Below are positions 26,173-46,794 of a stretch of DNA of 64,000 bases, one piece after another. This stretch comes from Amoebidium appalachense (Eukaryota > Ichthyosporea): positions 6,014,001 through 6,078,000 of the forward strand of contig CAVNZM010000002.1 in assembly GCA_963693365.1 (NCBI GenBank), in the 5' to 3' direction. Position numbers and translations under genes: made by a program. Positions within the stretch are counted from its first letter, which is position 1. Every line of letters begins with the position of its first letter. The notes beneath the pieces are model-generated. The model was not told the origin of the DNA, did not search any database, and worked only from the letters and a program-made list of their open reading frames with translations.

Positions 26173-29100
26173 ATGAGTGGGTAGGTTAGAAGGAGAGGGA
26201 GGTTAAGAAATGGCATGCATTAGGAAGTACAGATTCACAGCTGGTAATCTAAACCTTCACATCAAAAAAGAGCCCAAGCCTAGAGCATGCAAAAATTTAA
26301 AGCCCACCGGGAGAAGTTTAATACCCGAAGAGGGCCAGGGACCCAAGATAACGGCCGTATATTTATTAGTGGGTTTATCAGCAAAAAATTGGATCCCAGC
26401 TCCCATTTCTTTCTCGTGTGTCTCTTAGAACATTTACATGGAGGGGGTCTTACTTGAAGCTGTAGCATCTAGGGTGACCGTGAGTGTGCCCACGACCTTA
26501 TCCATCTTTGCATCCATGTCCTTCATCAGATCACATACCACATCGTGCAGCCCAGGATCCTGATTGGCTGCATGTCAGCACCTCACATGGCCACGTACAT
26601 GCAACTCCATAGGATGAAACCAACTTGAATGGCTTCCCCCCCCCCCCCCCCCCCCCCCCCTCTCCTCCCAACCAACCAAGAAGAAGAAGAAGAAGAAGAA
26701 AAACTTCAAAAAAAACAAAAAATACAAAAAAGAAACAAATAAAAAGGGTCCTAAAATTTAAACTAAATCTAAAACCGCCTGATAGCTTTGGTTGGTCTGT
26801 AGTTTGCGAGCCTTAAGCCTTTTATCCGCCAGTCAACGAAATACAAAAGCCAGACACAATATCATTTAATTTTGTGGGGACAGGTAATGGCGCAAGTAAA
26901 GCTCAAGCGACCCACTATCGTGCAGATTCCATGCAGGCATGTATGGTATTGCTCTGTGGAAGGTGGAACAAGGGAGGGAAGGCGTAGGGCGGGCGGGTGG
27001 GTGGTGGTGGTGGTGATGTGTGTGTGTGTGTGTGTGGGGAGGGGGGGGGGGGGGGGGGAGGGGGAGGGGGGGAGGGGAGTGGGGCTGAACACCTCAGCAA
27101 GGGCACTTGTGACCTCATGGCGGGTGACCTCACAGGGTATGGGCCCTGTGGGGGGTATGCACATCTGCGGGTGGGTCAGGGTATGGGCTAGACTGGAAGA
27201 AAGAGGGGACACACATGACACATTGGATAGGCCCACCCCCATAGCGGTACATACTACAACTGATGCATTCACCAGTCACCCTCCAAAAAAAGAGATTATG
27301 CTCATGAGCATAAACTACCACCCATCATCTTCCCTCCTTCCCCCCCCCCCCCCCCCCTCTCTCTTCTTCCCTCCCCCCCCAAACACAACCCCCCAACTCC
27401 GGGACAACTCTTGAGGAAGAAAGAAAAAAAAAAAGGAAAAAAGAAATTTTTAGTACATGAACCCACACACACATACAGAACCTTTGTGTCCCTCTCTCTC
27501 TCTCTCCCCGATATTTGCCCGTATACACATGCATGCGCCACCACCACTTAGGGCACACCATTAAAGAACACCACCCCATAACCGCACAAACCTTAATGTG
27601 GCTCAGCTCCTTAAAGTCCGTGCCGCTCTTCACCACGGTCACATTTCCTATTTTGGACACATTGTAGAAGTGGTCGTGCCCCCCAAGCACAAGGTCAAAC
27701 CCCGGCACCTCGGTGGCTAGAAGGATGTCGTTGGGCTCACGCTATTGGTTGAAGATCAGCGTCAGAGTTTGAATCAGAGAGATCGCATAAATTAATGCTG
27801 TGCCGGTAGAAAATAAAAATAAAAAAAAAAATTTTTTTGGGGGGGGGGGGGGGGGGGGGGGACCAGGAGGGGTGCCTCATTACAGTCTGGGTGAGTGAAG
27901 GAAGAAGAGAAGAGAGAAGATGGCTTGAAGGAAAAAAAGTAAGTTCGGATGTAAAGCAGAGGTTGGATGGTGAAGGGACACCCCCCCCGGCAGACACATG
28001 CACCTCATACTGCCACCATCCACCCTCTCCAGATGTCCCCCCCCCCCCCAACCCCCCCCCCGCCCCACACGGCCCCCAAGATATAATGGCATGCCCACGG
28101 TCCCCTCATACATACCTACCCACCTCGTGACTCCCCTCCCTTAAAACGTATCACCAAATCAAATCAGCCCCCCTCCCCCCGCTCCCCCTCCCCCCTCCCC
28201 CTACCCCGCCCCCCTCCCTCACAGACACCACGTGTGTGACCCCCCCCCCCCCCCCCCCTCCCCCCCCTCCCCCCCCCCCCCAACAACCACGCACCATGTG
28301 TGTGATGGCCACCACTACTCTGCAACCGTCATCCCTCAGTGCCTGAGCCCACTTTCTCCCCTCCTGCACAAAGTCTTTATACGTGATGCCCTCCGGTAGC
28401 TGTGGTAACGTTTCCAGCCACTCCCTGCAATCATTATATGCACAGTGTGAATGGGGGGAAGGGGTTGGCGTGGGTGGGTGCGGGGAGGGGGAGGGGGGAG
28501 GGAGGGGGGGTATTTGTGACTGGATGAGGGAGGGGGGGGGGGGGGAGGGAGGGGGATTGGGGACGGGTTAGAGGTGTTGGGCGCGACTCAGAGGGGGGAG
28601 GGAAGCAAATGAGAAAAAGACCGCGGGGTAGGGAGAGGGGGGTGGAGGAAGGGTGGGGAACGAGGGGAGGGGGAGGGGGGAGGGGAGAAGCGGTAGTTTT
28701 CATGAATGCTATGTATCTCAAAAGGATTAGGGGGGGGGGAGGGGGAGGGGGGGGGGGGGGGGGGCGCTATTCAACAATAATAATCCGTTCAACAATATTG
28801 ATCCGGGGGGGGGGGGGGGGGGGGGGGGGGGAGGTGAAGATGAGTGGTGTACAGACAGGTGGAATGAGACAGCACATGTGTGCTGGCTGATTGGGAGCAA
28901 TAGCACAGGGTCCCTTGCTCGTGTCGTGTGCATGTGTGTGGGTCTTTTTATTTCTTACTATTGGTATTCACTTTTTTCCCCTTTCTATGTCAGCGCGGTG
29001 AATTGAAGCAAACAGGGGGACCGAGGGGGGGGAGAGAGGGGGAGTGAGGGGGGGATGAGGGGTGGTGGGGGGGGACTCGATGAAGGGAAAGGGGAGGAAG

Positions 29101-29136
<36 letters not shown>

Positions 29137-29470
29137 TGTATGTGTGTGCCGTTGGAAAGGGCAGGGAGGGATGCCGAGGGGAGGGAAAGGGTTAGAGGTG
29201 AAATGGGGAGGCGGGGAGGGAGGGGAGAGGGGGGGGGGGACGGGGGGGGGGGGCAAATAGAGGAATTCATACTTCTCCACAAGACCCACAAACCCGAATT
29301 TCACACCCTGGTACTCGAGGGTGTGTGTCTGCTTGCTGCCTGCATGTGCAGGTCTCAGATCAGTTCTCGCCCCCTCTGCCGTCACTGGTCCACCTTCACC
29401 CCAGCCTACAACCCCCCCCCCCCCCCCCCTCCCTGCTACACCTTCCCCCTCCATGCCCTTCATTGCCCCC

Positions 29471-29517
<47 letters not shown>

Positions 29518-31023
29518 CCCCCGCCCTGGGCCCAACACCTCCCTTGGAGAGAATGTCGCTGGTAACACCTATAATGAAGAGCAAGATCTTTCATACCCCA
29601 ACAGGGTTTGCTATGGTAACTTTCCATGCATTGAACGCCAAACTCCTCGGCCAGTCCCTGTAACCCCCTTTTACCTCTATTGGTGAATGACCTTGCAGCG
29701 CCACTAGCAGAAATCATATATCCCACATCTCACAACCCCCCTCCCCACCGCCTCAATACCCAACGCATAAAAAAGCACAGAATAAGATGGTTTGCAACAC
29801 ACCTGCCAGGGGTGTGCCGTCAGGGCCCGTGACGTTAGCCAGCAGCCAGGGGAAGTTGCACATGCCCACCAGTTTGGTGAGGGTGGGCAGCCCAAAGTCA
29901 AAGTCGTGGTTGCCAAGCGCAGCTACAGACACGTTGAGAGCATTGATGCACGGCACCATGTGCTTGCCTGGGTAGGGTGTGTAGGGACCAGAGGGGGGAG
30001 GGGTGGGGGGAGGGGGGAGGGGGGGGTGGGATTGTGTGTGTGTGTGTGTGTGTGTTTGCGTGCGTGCGTGTGTGCGTGTGCGTGTGTGTGTGCTCGTGTA
30101 TGTGGTGTTGGTTGTATCGATGTTAGTGGTGATGTTGGCTTGGTGCTTATACGACAAGGAACAGGGCGAGAGCGAGACAGAAAGGCCTTTCTGCTTCCTT
30201 TCAACACAACCTGTGCTGTCTAATCCCATGTTGAACATCAGTCATTTCGTGGTCCCTTTTTGACAAAGGCGACTTAACCAGTCAGGATGTGAGGGGGGAA
30301 ACATGCTCCCAAGAGTGATATTTGTATTCAGGATCCGTTGAAAGAGTGACGGGGAATGGGAATCGGGGTATTTGTGCTTGTGAGTAGGGGAGTGAGTGTT
30401 AACTTGCGAAGGGGAGGGGGGGGGGGGGGGGGGGGGGGGAGGGAGGGGGGGGGGAGGGGGGGGGGGGGGAGGCGGGGGGGGATCTTAACCCTTTGTGACA
30501 CTACTGAGTGTGCTGGGGTTGAACAGGTCCCCACTGAAAACAACAAGCGGCTTGCTGCCGCCAGACAGGGTGTCCACCAGTGTCTTGAACCGCGCAACAC
30601 CTCCCACGGGTTCACGCTCACTGCACCCATTAGTAACAGCTCAGTACACATCATACTAATCCGTGATGTAAGGTGTCACTGGCAAACGCCATTACGAGAC
30701 CAGGATGCTGACCCCATCCCCACACCATTGACCTACTAGCTCTGTTGTCTGCTTCTACACATCACCCCGCAACAACAGGGAAACTTCGAGAACTGTATCA
30801 AGCTGTGGTCGTAAGTTACACTTAACTTGTTTTATATTGCTTTGCTAACCCAATACACCACCACAGCTTGACCATACCTTTCCAACGACTCGTATGCACC
30901 ACTACACAACGATTAATTAATGTGGGTACTTGAGTCGAAAACATTGAGAGGTTTGGGGACGGACCTTGGTTCGACGTGGTACACGTCGTTGAAGTGTATC
31001 ATGTTCAGCTGCTGCGTTGCCAT
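22019..31023 (-). CDS. 5'-nucleotidase-family metallophosphatase, 15 exons, 512 aa
   Basis: Exons (reading leftward): 30965-31023, 30490-30620, 29803-29967, 29273-29339, 28295-28424, 27592-27741, 27093-27164, 26454-26559, 25962-26051, 25424-25467, 24891-24932, 24120-24245, 23437-23533, 22838-22941, 22019-22174. All junctions have GT/AG and matching phase, and the total is 1,539 nt ending in TAG. The start [15 protein letters not shown] has no signal peptide, so a cytosolic enzyme is likely, unlike secreted CD73. The dimetal motifs are Asp13, GD (50-51), GNHD (82-85), THM (182-184) and GGHDH (204-208). The C-terminal domain has [28 protein letters not shown] and KDGYE, as in the nucleotide-binding domain of the UshA/5'-nucleotidase family. 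The substrate is probably a nucleotide or another phosphomonoester; it cannot be specified. Confidence 0.93.
23880..24270. repeat. Intronic G tracts around exon 12, one serving as polypyrimidine tract
   Basis: On the plus strand G51 lies near 23901-23951 and G runs at 24249-24270 directly abut the start of exon 12. On the coding strand the latter is a C run ending CCCAG at the splice acceptor. Intervening sequence at 24005-24035 is (GGGT)n. Confidence 0.85.
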
Positions 31024-31470
31024 GGTGACGACTAGTTGGAGTTTACTCCCTTCAAGGATGTGCACCTCCTTAAACGGAACTCCGACCTTCAAAAAACTGA
31101 AAAAACTTCAAAGAAAACTGTGACAGAAAGGTTTCATCACGAAGTTTTCCTTTTTCAAATTTAGGTGAGCCACTGACCAATCATATGACGCGTAAGGGAG
31201 TGACCTGCATAGCGACAGAGGTGGGTAAAAAGGCACACACCAGCAGCGGTTGAACATTAAACACCATGATCAATCGAAGACCATCATTCAGTCAGTAAAG
31301 TGCACTATGTATCTGTTCTGAAGCACTTGAACTCGTTCCTCTAGGGCTCATTTCTTGCACAATAGCGCGCCTTAGTTTCCCACCCTATTGGGAAACTCTT
31401 AACCACTCCTAACCTCCTTGTGCAGTTCTCCTTCTCCCCCCCCCCCCACCCCCCCCCCGCCCCCCCTCCG

Positions 31471-31501
<31 letters not shown>

Positions 31502-31562
31502 TCCCTCCCCCCCCCCCCGCCCCCCCCTCCCAAGACCCCCCCCCGTTCCACCTCACGACAAC
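31024..31562. promoter_or_regulatory. Probable bidirectional promoter (metallophosphatase / SDR)
   Basis: Only 539 bp separate the two divergent start codons. The region contains CCAAT (31177-31181, in ACCAATCATATGACGCG) and a long C-rich tract, nearly pure C from 31437 to 31550, that would lie in the SDR 5' leader. No TATA element is apparent. Shared regulation is inferred from spacing alone. Confidence 0.5.
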
Positions 31563-32135
31563 ATGGGTAACATAGCCAACCGGCTAGTCAACCTGGAGGG
31601 AAGTGCACGCAGCAACGGCTATGGCTGGGCCACCACTGCACAGGAGGTGGCAGACAGGGAGGGTGTGGTCCTGGACGGGAAGAATGTTCTGATGACGGGC
31701 GGAACGGCCGGTGGGGATGCAAGCGGGCACTGTGTGACAAATTTGACTGATGTGTAGGCTGACACTTGCATGCTAGTTAAAAGGTGTGGGTGTCGTCATG
31801 CACACAGAGAAAACACAAGTCATACAGTGGTTTGATTAGGTCTCCTGAACCCAAGACCTTCTGGTTTCCAGACACGTGCGATATGGTAGAGGCAAGGTGG
31901 GGGGGGGGGGGGGGGGGGGGGGGGGGGAGAGGGAAGGAAGGGGTGAAGGAGGAGTCGTTGGTTGAGGGTGGCTAAAGTAGGGGCCAAGAAAAAGTTAGAT
32001 GGAACGAGCCGTCTGGATTGTGTAGGCTTTACAAAACATCAATTAAGCGGAGGTGAGGGAGTGCAGGGCTCATTGGCGGACATAAACTGGTTGGCTTTTT
32101 TTTTCTTTGTGTGCATCGTATGTTGCATTCAACCC

Positions 32136-32175
<40 letters not shown>

Positions 32176-33601
32176 TTCCCCCCCCTTCTCCGCCAATGTT
32201 AAGTATGTGGCCAACGTACCGTGTAGCCTATGTTGCAATCTCGAAACACCATTTCCTAGTATTGGCTATCTTGTATAGTACCTCCCCCCTCCCCGCTCCC
32301 CCTTGCTCCCTACCCCCACCCTTTCCCCGCCTTCCTCCCCCCCCCCCTCCCCCCCCCTCCCCCCCCCTCCCCCCTACCCCCCCCCCCCCCCCCACAAAAA
32401 AAGGGGGGGGGGGAGGGAGGGGAGGAAGGAGGGGGATGAGGGTGTGTGTGTGTATGGGGGGGGGGGGGGGGGGGGGGGGGGGAGGGAAGGAGGGGGATGG
32501 AGGGGTGGGGTGGGAGGGGGGAGGGGAGGGGAGGGAAGGGGAAGGAAAATGTTTATCTTGTTACCCCCCCCCCCTCCCCCTCTCTCCTCCCCCCCCTCCC
32601 CCCCCCCGCCCCCTCCCAAAAAATAAAATAAAAATAAAATGAAGTAATGAAATATTCAAAATCAGTATGGGCTATCTGATGTAACCTCCCTCCCCCCCCC
32701 CCCCCACGCACACACACAGACACACCTCACTCCCCGCCCCCCCCCCGTCCCTCCCCTTCCTCCCCCCTCCTTCTACTCCTGCGCCTACGGCTTGGATATT
32801 TGCAGACATAGGCCGATTACCAGGTTGACTCTGTGTGTTGCATGTATTAGCTGCGAGTGGATACTCAAAGCAAAATATCAGGGGAGATGGGGGATGGACC
32901 AAACTGTGTAGGGTGATGTGTGTGGGCCCGTACTAATAACCTTGCCCTACTGCAGGTATTGGGAAGGAGGTTGCAAGGGTGCTCGCCAGTGTGGGTGCAC
33001 ATGTGTATCTCGCCTGCCGAGATATACAAAAGGGTCAGAGGGTGGTGGAGGAGATAAAGGCGCGCCACCCAGACAGCAAGTTTACACTCATACCCCTTGA
33101 CCTATCATCGCTCGAGTCTGTAAGAGCCGCAGCCAATGAATTCCTTTCGTTAAACGTGCCGCTGCACATTCTCGTCAACAACGCCGCCGTTGCTCTCGTG
33201 CCTTATACAGAAACTGTGGACGGGCTTGAAATGCACATGGCAACCAATCACTACGCGCACTTTCTCCTCACAAACCTTCTTCTTCCCGCACTGAAAAAAG
33301 CCCAAGACGCGCGGATTGTAGTTGTTGCATCCGCCGGGCACAGGAGTGCACCAATAGGTTTTGAGGATATGTCAGGCAAGGGTACGTGGTACACGAATGT
33401 GGGTGGGGCACGACTCAGGGCGTATTGCCGGTCTAAAACAGCAAATATTCTGTTTGCAACGGAGTTGGGAAGAAGGCTCAAGGAGCAGGGTTCGAGCATC
33501 ACGGTCAACTGTTTGCACCCTGGAACCATTGACACCGGGTTTGAACGACACACGGATGTTATGTTCATCAAGGTTTTGAGTGCATGTATGTGGCTGCTCC
33601 A

Positions 33602-33649
<48 letters not shown>

Positions 33650-33889
33650 ACACACACACACCACACCAACCACCACCACCACAAAAAAAACAAAAACAAA
33701 AAAAAACGCACACAAACACACCCACCCACCCACCCACCCACACACAGAGAGAGATGCCACTTGCCTGCACATATACACACAGACAGACACACACATGCAA
33801 ACGTGTGCACAAACACACACACACACACACACACGTACTACACAAACGTGGCTGTGTAGCATGGCTAATACCCCCCCTCCCCCCCCCTT

Positions 33890-33968
<79 letters not shown>

Positions 33969-34748
33969 ACACAATCCACACACGTAGATCATGTCACCTC
34001 ATTCCTCCACATACACACGTGTTGATGCCGTAATACTTGCAAGCATAGCCTGCCACTTCTTCTCCCCACAGGCATCGGGAAAGCTATAGAATCCCCACCC
34101 CCAATTCCCCCCCCACCCCCCACCCACACATACACACACCCTTTCCCCCGCCCTTTCTTCCCCTTACCCATACTCGGTGCCAATGGGTGGATGGTGTGGT
34201 TTCTTTTCTTTTTTGCCCCGGGGATGGGGGGAGGGGGGGGGGAGAGGGGGGGGGGGGGGGGGGGAGGCGGGGAGGAGGGGGGAGCCGTTTTGGGTGCCTA
34301 GACGTTCATAGGGGTAGATGAAGATGTAAGCATGGTGGACAGCCTACGACACATGACCTGCAATTCACACAAACGTGCACACAACACACATGTGTGCCCG
34401 CCATCTCGCGCACCCTCATGCGTACACGCACAGACAAAAGCACGCACAAGGGTGCACTCGGAATGGTGTGCCATGTCACGTGCACAAGTGGGCCCGGGGC
34501 CATATATGCACACGTGCCCGTTACGGTATCCCTAGGTGCACATTCACACACACGTTTGCATGCCCATGGGTGCATGCACACATGCCCACGCACACAATGA
34601 CCATACACCTGCATGCAGCTAGCTACACGGTATCCCTCCTATGCCCCTTCACCTGCCTTCACTCACGTTACCCCCCTCCCCCCATCGTCCCCATACACAC
34701 ACACGCACCCCAATCCACCCACCCACGTCCACCATCCATGCACACACA

Positions 34749-34800
<52 letters not shown>

Positions 34801-34848
34801 ACACACACACACACGCACCCACACACGTACACACACACACGTAACCCC

Positions 34849-34879
<31 letters not shown>

Positions 34880-35089
34880 ACAGTCCCCATCAACCAGTTC
34901 CACAAGAGCATACCGCAGGGTGCATCCACCACCGTCTACACCTGCCTGTCCCCCTCTCTCTCCTCTGTTTGTGGCTGCTACCTGTCTGACTGCAACATAG
35001 CTCAGCCGGCAGCCCATGCCACAGACAGGGAGGTTGCACAGAGGTTATGGACATTGAGTGAGAGGGTCACGGGGGTGGTCTGGGCTTAG
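31563..35089 (+). CDS. Short-chain dehydrogenase, retinol-dehydrogenase-like, 327 aa
   Basis: Exons 31563-31710, 32956-33585 and 34884-35089 join in phase (984 nt, TAG stop). The cofactor-binding motif TGGTAGIG is at residues 45-52 and is split by intron 1. NNAA starts at residue 124, the catalytic Ser is at 175 ([10 protein letters not shown]) and YCRSK supplies Tyr206 and Lys210. HPGT and the C-terminal block ([14 protein letters not shown] .. [14 protein letters not shown] end) resemble RDH11/WWOX-type enzymes, which reduce or oxidise retinoid or lipid carbonyls with NADP(H). The arginine in ACRD, after the second beta strand, favours NADP(H). There is no N-terminal membrane helix, unlike many vertebrate RDHs. 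The intron 2 donor is GTATGT at 33586; its acceptor is the end of a (CA)n tract. Confidence 0.93.
33600..33960 (+). repeat. C47, CA-rich, C and A tracts in SDR intron 2
   Basis: C run at about 33603-33649, degenerate CA and CCCA repeats, a second C run at about 33890-33933 and A27 immediately after. The long open frame continuing from exon 2 through this region is a read-through of the repeats. Confidence 0.9.
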
Positions 35090-35168
35090 ACACATTGTGT
35101 ATGCATATGTGCTTGTGGTTAGAATCACACTCTTCGCGATCGTACTGCACCTCATTATATATGTCGTT

Positions 35169-35174
35169 AATAAA
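35169..35174 (+). promoter_or_regulatory. Polyadenylation signal of the SDR gene
   Basis: AATAAA lies 80 bases after the TAG stop in AT-rich sequence. Confidence 0.55.
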
Positions 35175-35810
35175 CAGCACATTCCCCACCCCCCATTATA
35201 TATAAAGGCTTTAGATGTAGATTATCAGCTAGCCACGTTTACTTGGTATCGTGCTTAAGATGTTAAATATTATACTTAATAAGAAGGTGTGGTTTTTGGC
35301 TACCAATACTTGAAAGTTAAATATAGTCTCCAAATTGGGAATCGGTGCCACAAAGAGTCCATTAGCTAGTCACATGGTTGGTCAGTACCACACACTGAGA
35401 AGATTTTTTTAGCTGGCCATGGCCTTTAGCACCATGCATCATAATTAGATGATTATATAGTAATATCAAGGCCATGTTTTCCGGCGTATTTCTGTGTCAG
35501 AATTTTCACGTGCACGTGGGGCGCGCCATCGGGGGGGAGGGGGAGTCTTTTACACTGTATATATAAATTGCTTTTGCTATTCAGGCCTTTGTGCATGCAC
35601 AATTTCTTCCTTTATTCTTGAACACAAATACAGACACGAATGTGTTAATAACTGAAGGTAACCACAAATATGGACTACGTCATGCACAGGTGAGCACAAC
35701 ACACCGGACACACCCACACACCGTACCTACACTTGCAAATGGTGTCCGGCTCGTGTTTCTTTTAGAATGTGGAAACACACCTACTTACTAACAACTCCCC
35801 CCCCCCCCCA

Positions 35811-35877
<67 letters not shown>

Positions 35878-36201
35878 CCCTGTCCCCCCCTTTCCTTCCT
35901 GCACAATCGCCATCTACCTGCCGCTGGTTTTGTGTGCAAACGTGTGCCACCGTACCATGAACCGAACAGACACATCCCTGGGGTGTATCCATGAAACACG
36001 ACTTCAACCAAACAAAATCTTCTGAACGCAAACCCTCCCTCCACATTAATCATCAATTGATTCCCATTCGTGCATTTTTACATTCGTACACAATCGTGAT
36101 CACCTGCTCTCCACCCCTACGACGTATAAACCATAGCCATACATCGCGCTTCCTGATTGGTGGCCACCACCCACGTGCACGTGTTAAGCACGTGGTGGTT
36201 G
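35175..36201. other. Intergenic between convergent genes, with (CA)n
   Basis: The SDR (+) and cap methyltransferase (-) genes end toward each other. A C run and (CA)n occupy about 35803-35875. No exon was found. Confidence 0.6.
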
Positions 36202-44186
<7,985 letters not shown>

Positions 44187-45046
44187 ATTGGCGGAGGCAG
44201 CAGGTACTGGGCTTCACTATTCACACACGGCCAGGTGGCAAGTAGCCTGCACGTGTTTACCACTCAAGAACACTTCTACTAACTAACTCGCTCGTCAACG
44301 TCGCAGTCCCAAGTGCCAAGTGAGTCTCTCAAGAGCTTTGATCTGCGGCACGCTCTGGAGCTCCGATCGCAGGCTGATTACGTAACAGGCACCCATGCCC
44401 AGCATGTACTTTGATCCAATTCCCCTTCCACGATATAGTTGACAACTTGACACGTGCACAGGGAACTTCATGCATGTAGCCTACATCGCTTTCTAATTGC
44501 TCTTTACTTGCCATTTCCATATAAGACCTTATAACAATATCGATCTGGGGGCGGTAGTAAAGTGTTTTGTCCGACGGCAAGGGAAGAGTGGTGGGGATGG
44601 TGGGTGGTGGTGGCCCGGGGGGGGGGGGGGGCTCAAAAATACATGCTCAGTGATTATCATTTATATCTCCAAAGAGAAGTTACTAATATTTCATCACTTT
44701 GAGTGCTGTCTCCCTGCGGCTCTCCATATACCTTGTATGTTGCCGCAGGCGTTCCGCAGCCACTTACGTAAGCCAGCGGGTACATAGCCTTGCCAAAGGA
44801 GACAGAAATTTACTGCAATTATTTACGGAAGTTTTGGCAAACGTTGGCCAATAACGGCACATATTTACATATTATTTGATATCTCACAAGTAAAAATCAA
44901 AAAAATAGAAGATGCTCTCTGTATCACGCAAACAAACACAAAAACATTCAAATACTCTACGTCTCAACTAGTACCTCTGGGTCTGCAAGATCCGCACTAC
45001 GCCTATATATGGTCATTCGTGCATATTGGTCTCAAAGTTGTTTTCT
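44187..45046. other. Spacer between TFIIE alpha and RNMT, probable RNMT promoter
   Basis: The start codon of RNMT sits in GCCAATATGG. No TATA element is obvious upstream on the minus strand. A minus-strand open frame at 44329-44580 (83 codons) has no recognised domain. A G run lies near 44619-44630. Confidence 0.4.
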
Positions 45047-45173
45047 TTAACACAGCAGCATGCTCTCCAGTCTGTTGGCCTGCTTAAAGTATGCATCGTA
45101 CTCGGCCTCCGTCATCAGTTGCTCGTCCTCCTGCCAACCACAACAACAAATGTCAATATAATCATACCAACCC

Positions 45174-45211
<38 letters not shown>

Positions 45212-45768
45212 CTCCCTCCCTCCCCCCACCACAAAAAAAAACAAAAAAAACAAACATTTATCCCCCCTCCCCCCGAGTCCCCCCACTTCACCCCCCCCCC
45301 CTCCCCCCGAGTCCCCCCATTTCAAGTTCTCCTCAAACCCTCCCCTCCCCCCCCCTCCCCCCCCCCCCCCCCCCAAAAAAAAAAAAAAAAAAAGAAGAAG
45401 AAAACATGCTGCTCCCCAAACGCCCATTTTCCCACCGGCCACCTCTCCTTCTTCCTAGGCCACAAACCACCACCAACACCGGCCACCGCACCCGTCACTG
45501 CACACCACATCACCCACACACCTATACACAAGCATGAATCCATGCACACGCCAGATGCACACAAGCACACACAGGAGCTCAACCACAGGGATAATATCTC
45601 GAACAAGTGCTTGCACAGTCTCATGTGCCGTCTGTGCGGGCACACACAACCACAAATCATGGTGAGTGTCAAGTTTTAAAAGGGGCAAATCAATTGTAGA
45701 TTTCGGCCTCTGTCGAAACTCTGAACATAAAAATTTACCAAATCCCCCCTCCCCCTTCCTCCCCCCTT

Positions 45769-45799
<31 letters not shown>

Positions 45800-46502
45800 C
45801 CGGTACCACAATCAACCCCATTCCCCTCCTCCACTAGATGAAAAATCAGAACCTGAGATGTTTACCCCCCCCCCCCCCCCCCCCCTCCCCGCCCCCTTCC
45901 CCCCTCCTCTCTCTCTCACCAGGACCAACTTTGCAGCCTTCACCTCGACCACTCCCTCCTTCTCGCCCACTAGTTCTTGGTCACTCTCCCCATCCCAAAA
46001 CTCCCTAGTCCTAAAGTTGCAGCAAACATACATCTCCCCACCACACACACACACAGCACACACACACACCCACACACTACACAGCCACCCCACACCCAAA
46101 TATTAGGCACACACACACACACACAGACACACATGCCCACCCGCCCACCCACCCACCCACCCACACACACACACACACACACGTGCGCACACACATACAT
46201 GCGCAAACACACACACGCGCACACACACACACACACCTCCGTGACTGCAGTGATAGGCTTCCACATGCCGCACACCTGCACCAGCACATCTCCAGCCATT
46301 GTGGCCAGATCCTCCCCCCCAGCCACCCCGTCCATTGCTGCACATGCCCACCCCCAGACTCAATATCAGTGCTTTACACACAGAACAGCACACAATCACC
46401 CTTCCTTCCACCTGTCTACATTGGTGTCACGTGACTCCCATCGGTGCTTCCAGAACCGTCCATTTCAAACCCTCCGTGCCCCCCCCCTCCATCCCTTCCC
46501 TC

Positions 46503-46533
<31 letters not shown>

Positions 46534-46763
46534 ACAAAAAAAAAAAAGGAAGAAAGAAAGAAAAAGAAAAAGAAAGAAAACCATCTCACCCAGAAACAGA
46601 AACCAGTCCTCCTTACTTCCACTACCCCCTCCCCCCCCCCCTCCCCCTTCCCCCCCCCTCCCCCCAAGAAAAAAACAAAAAAAAACATCCGACCCAGAAA
46701 CAGAAACCAGGCTTCCTTGCTTCAACTACTCCCCCCCGCCTTCCCCTCCCCCCCCTCCCCCCC

Positions 46764-46794
<31 letters not shown>

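Noticed and set aside
29460-29726. Candidate extra exon of the metallophosphatase
   Set aside because: Joining 29803 directly to 29339 keeps the phase and family alignment, and this stretch is dominated by a C run.
32979-34025. Dehydrogenase reading continuing through Pro/His/Lys-rich sequence
   Set aside because: Beyond 33585 the frame reads C, CA and A tracts; the conserved C-terminus is in the exon at 34884-35089.
45590-46015. Candidate additional TFIIE alpha exon (FRTREFWDGESDQELVGEKE region)
   Set aside because: Exons 46237-46337 and 45047-45130 join in phase 0 and reproduce the conserved C-terminal motif without it.
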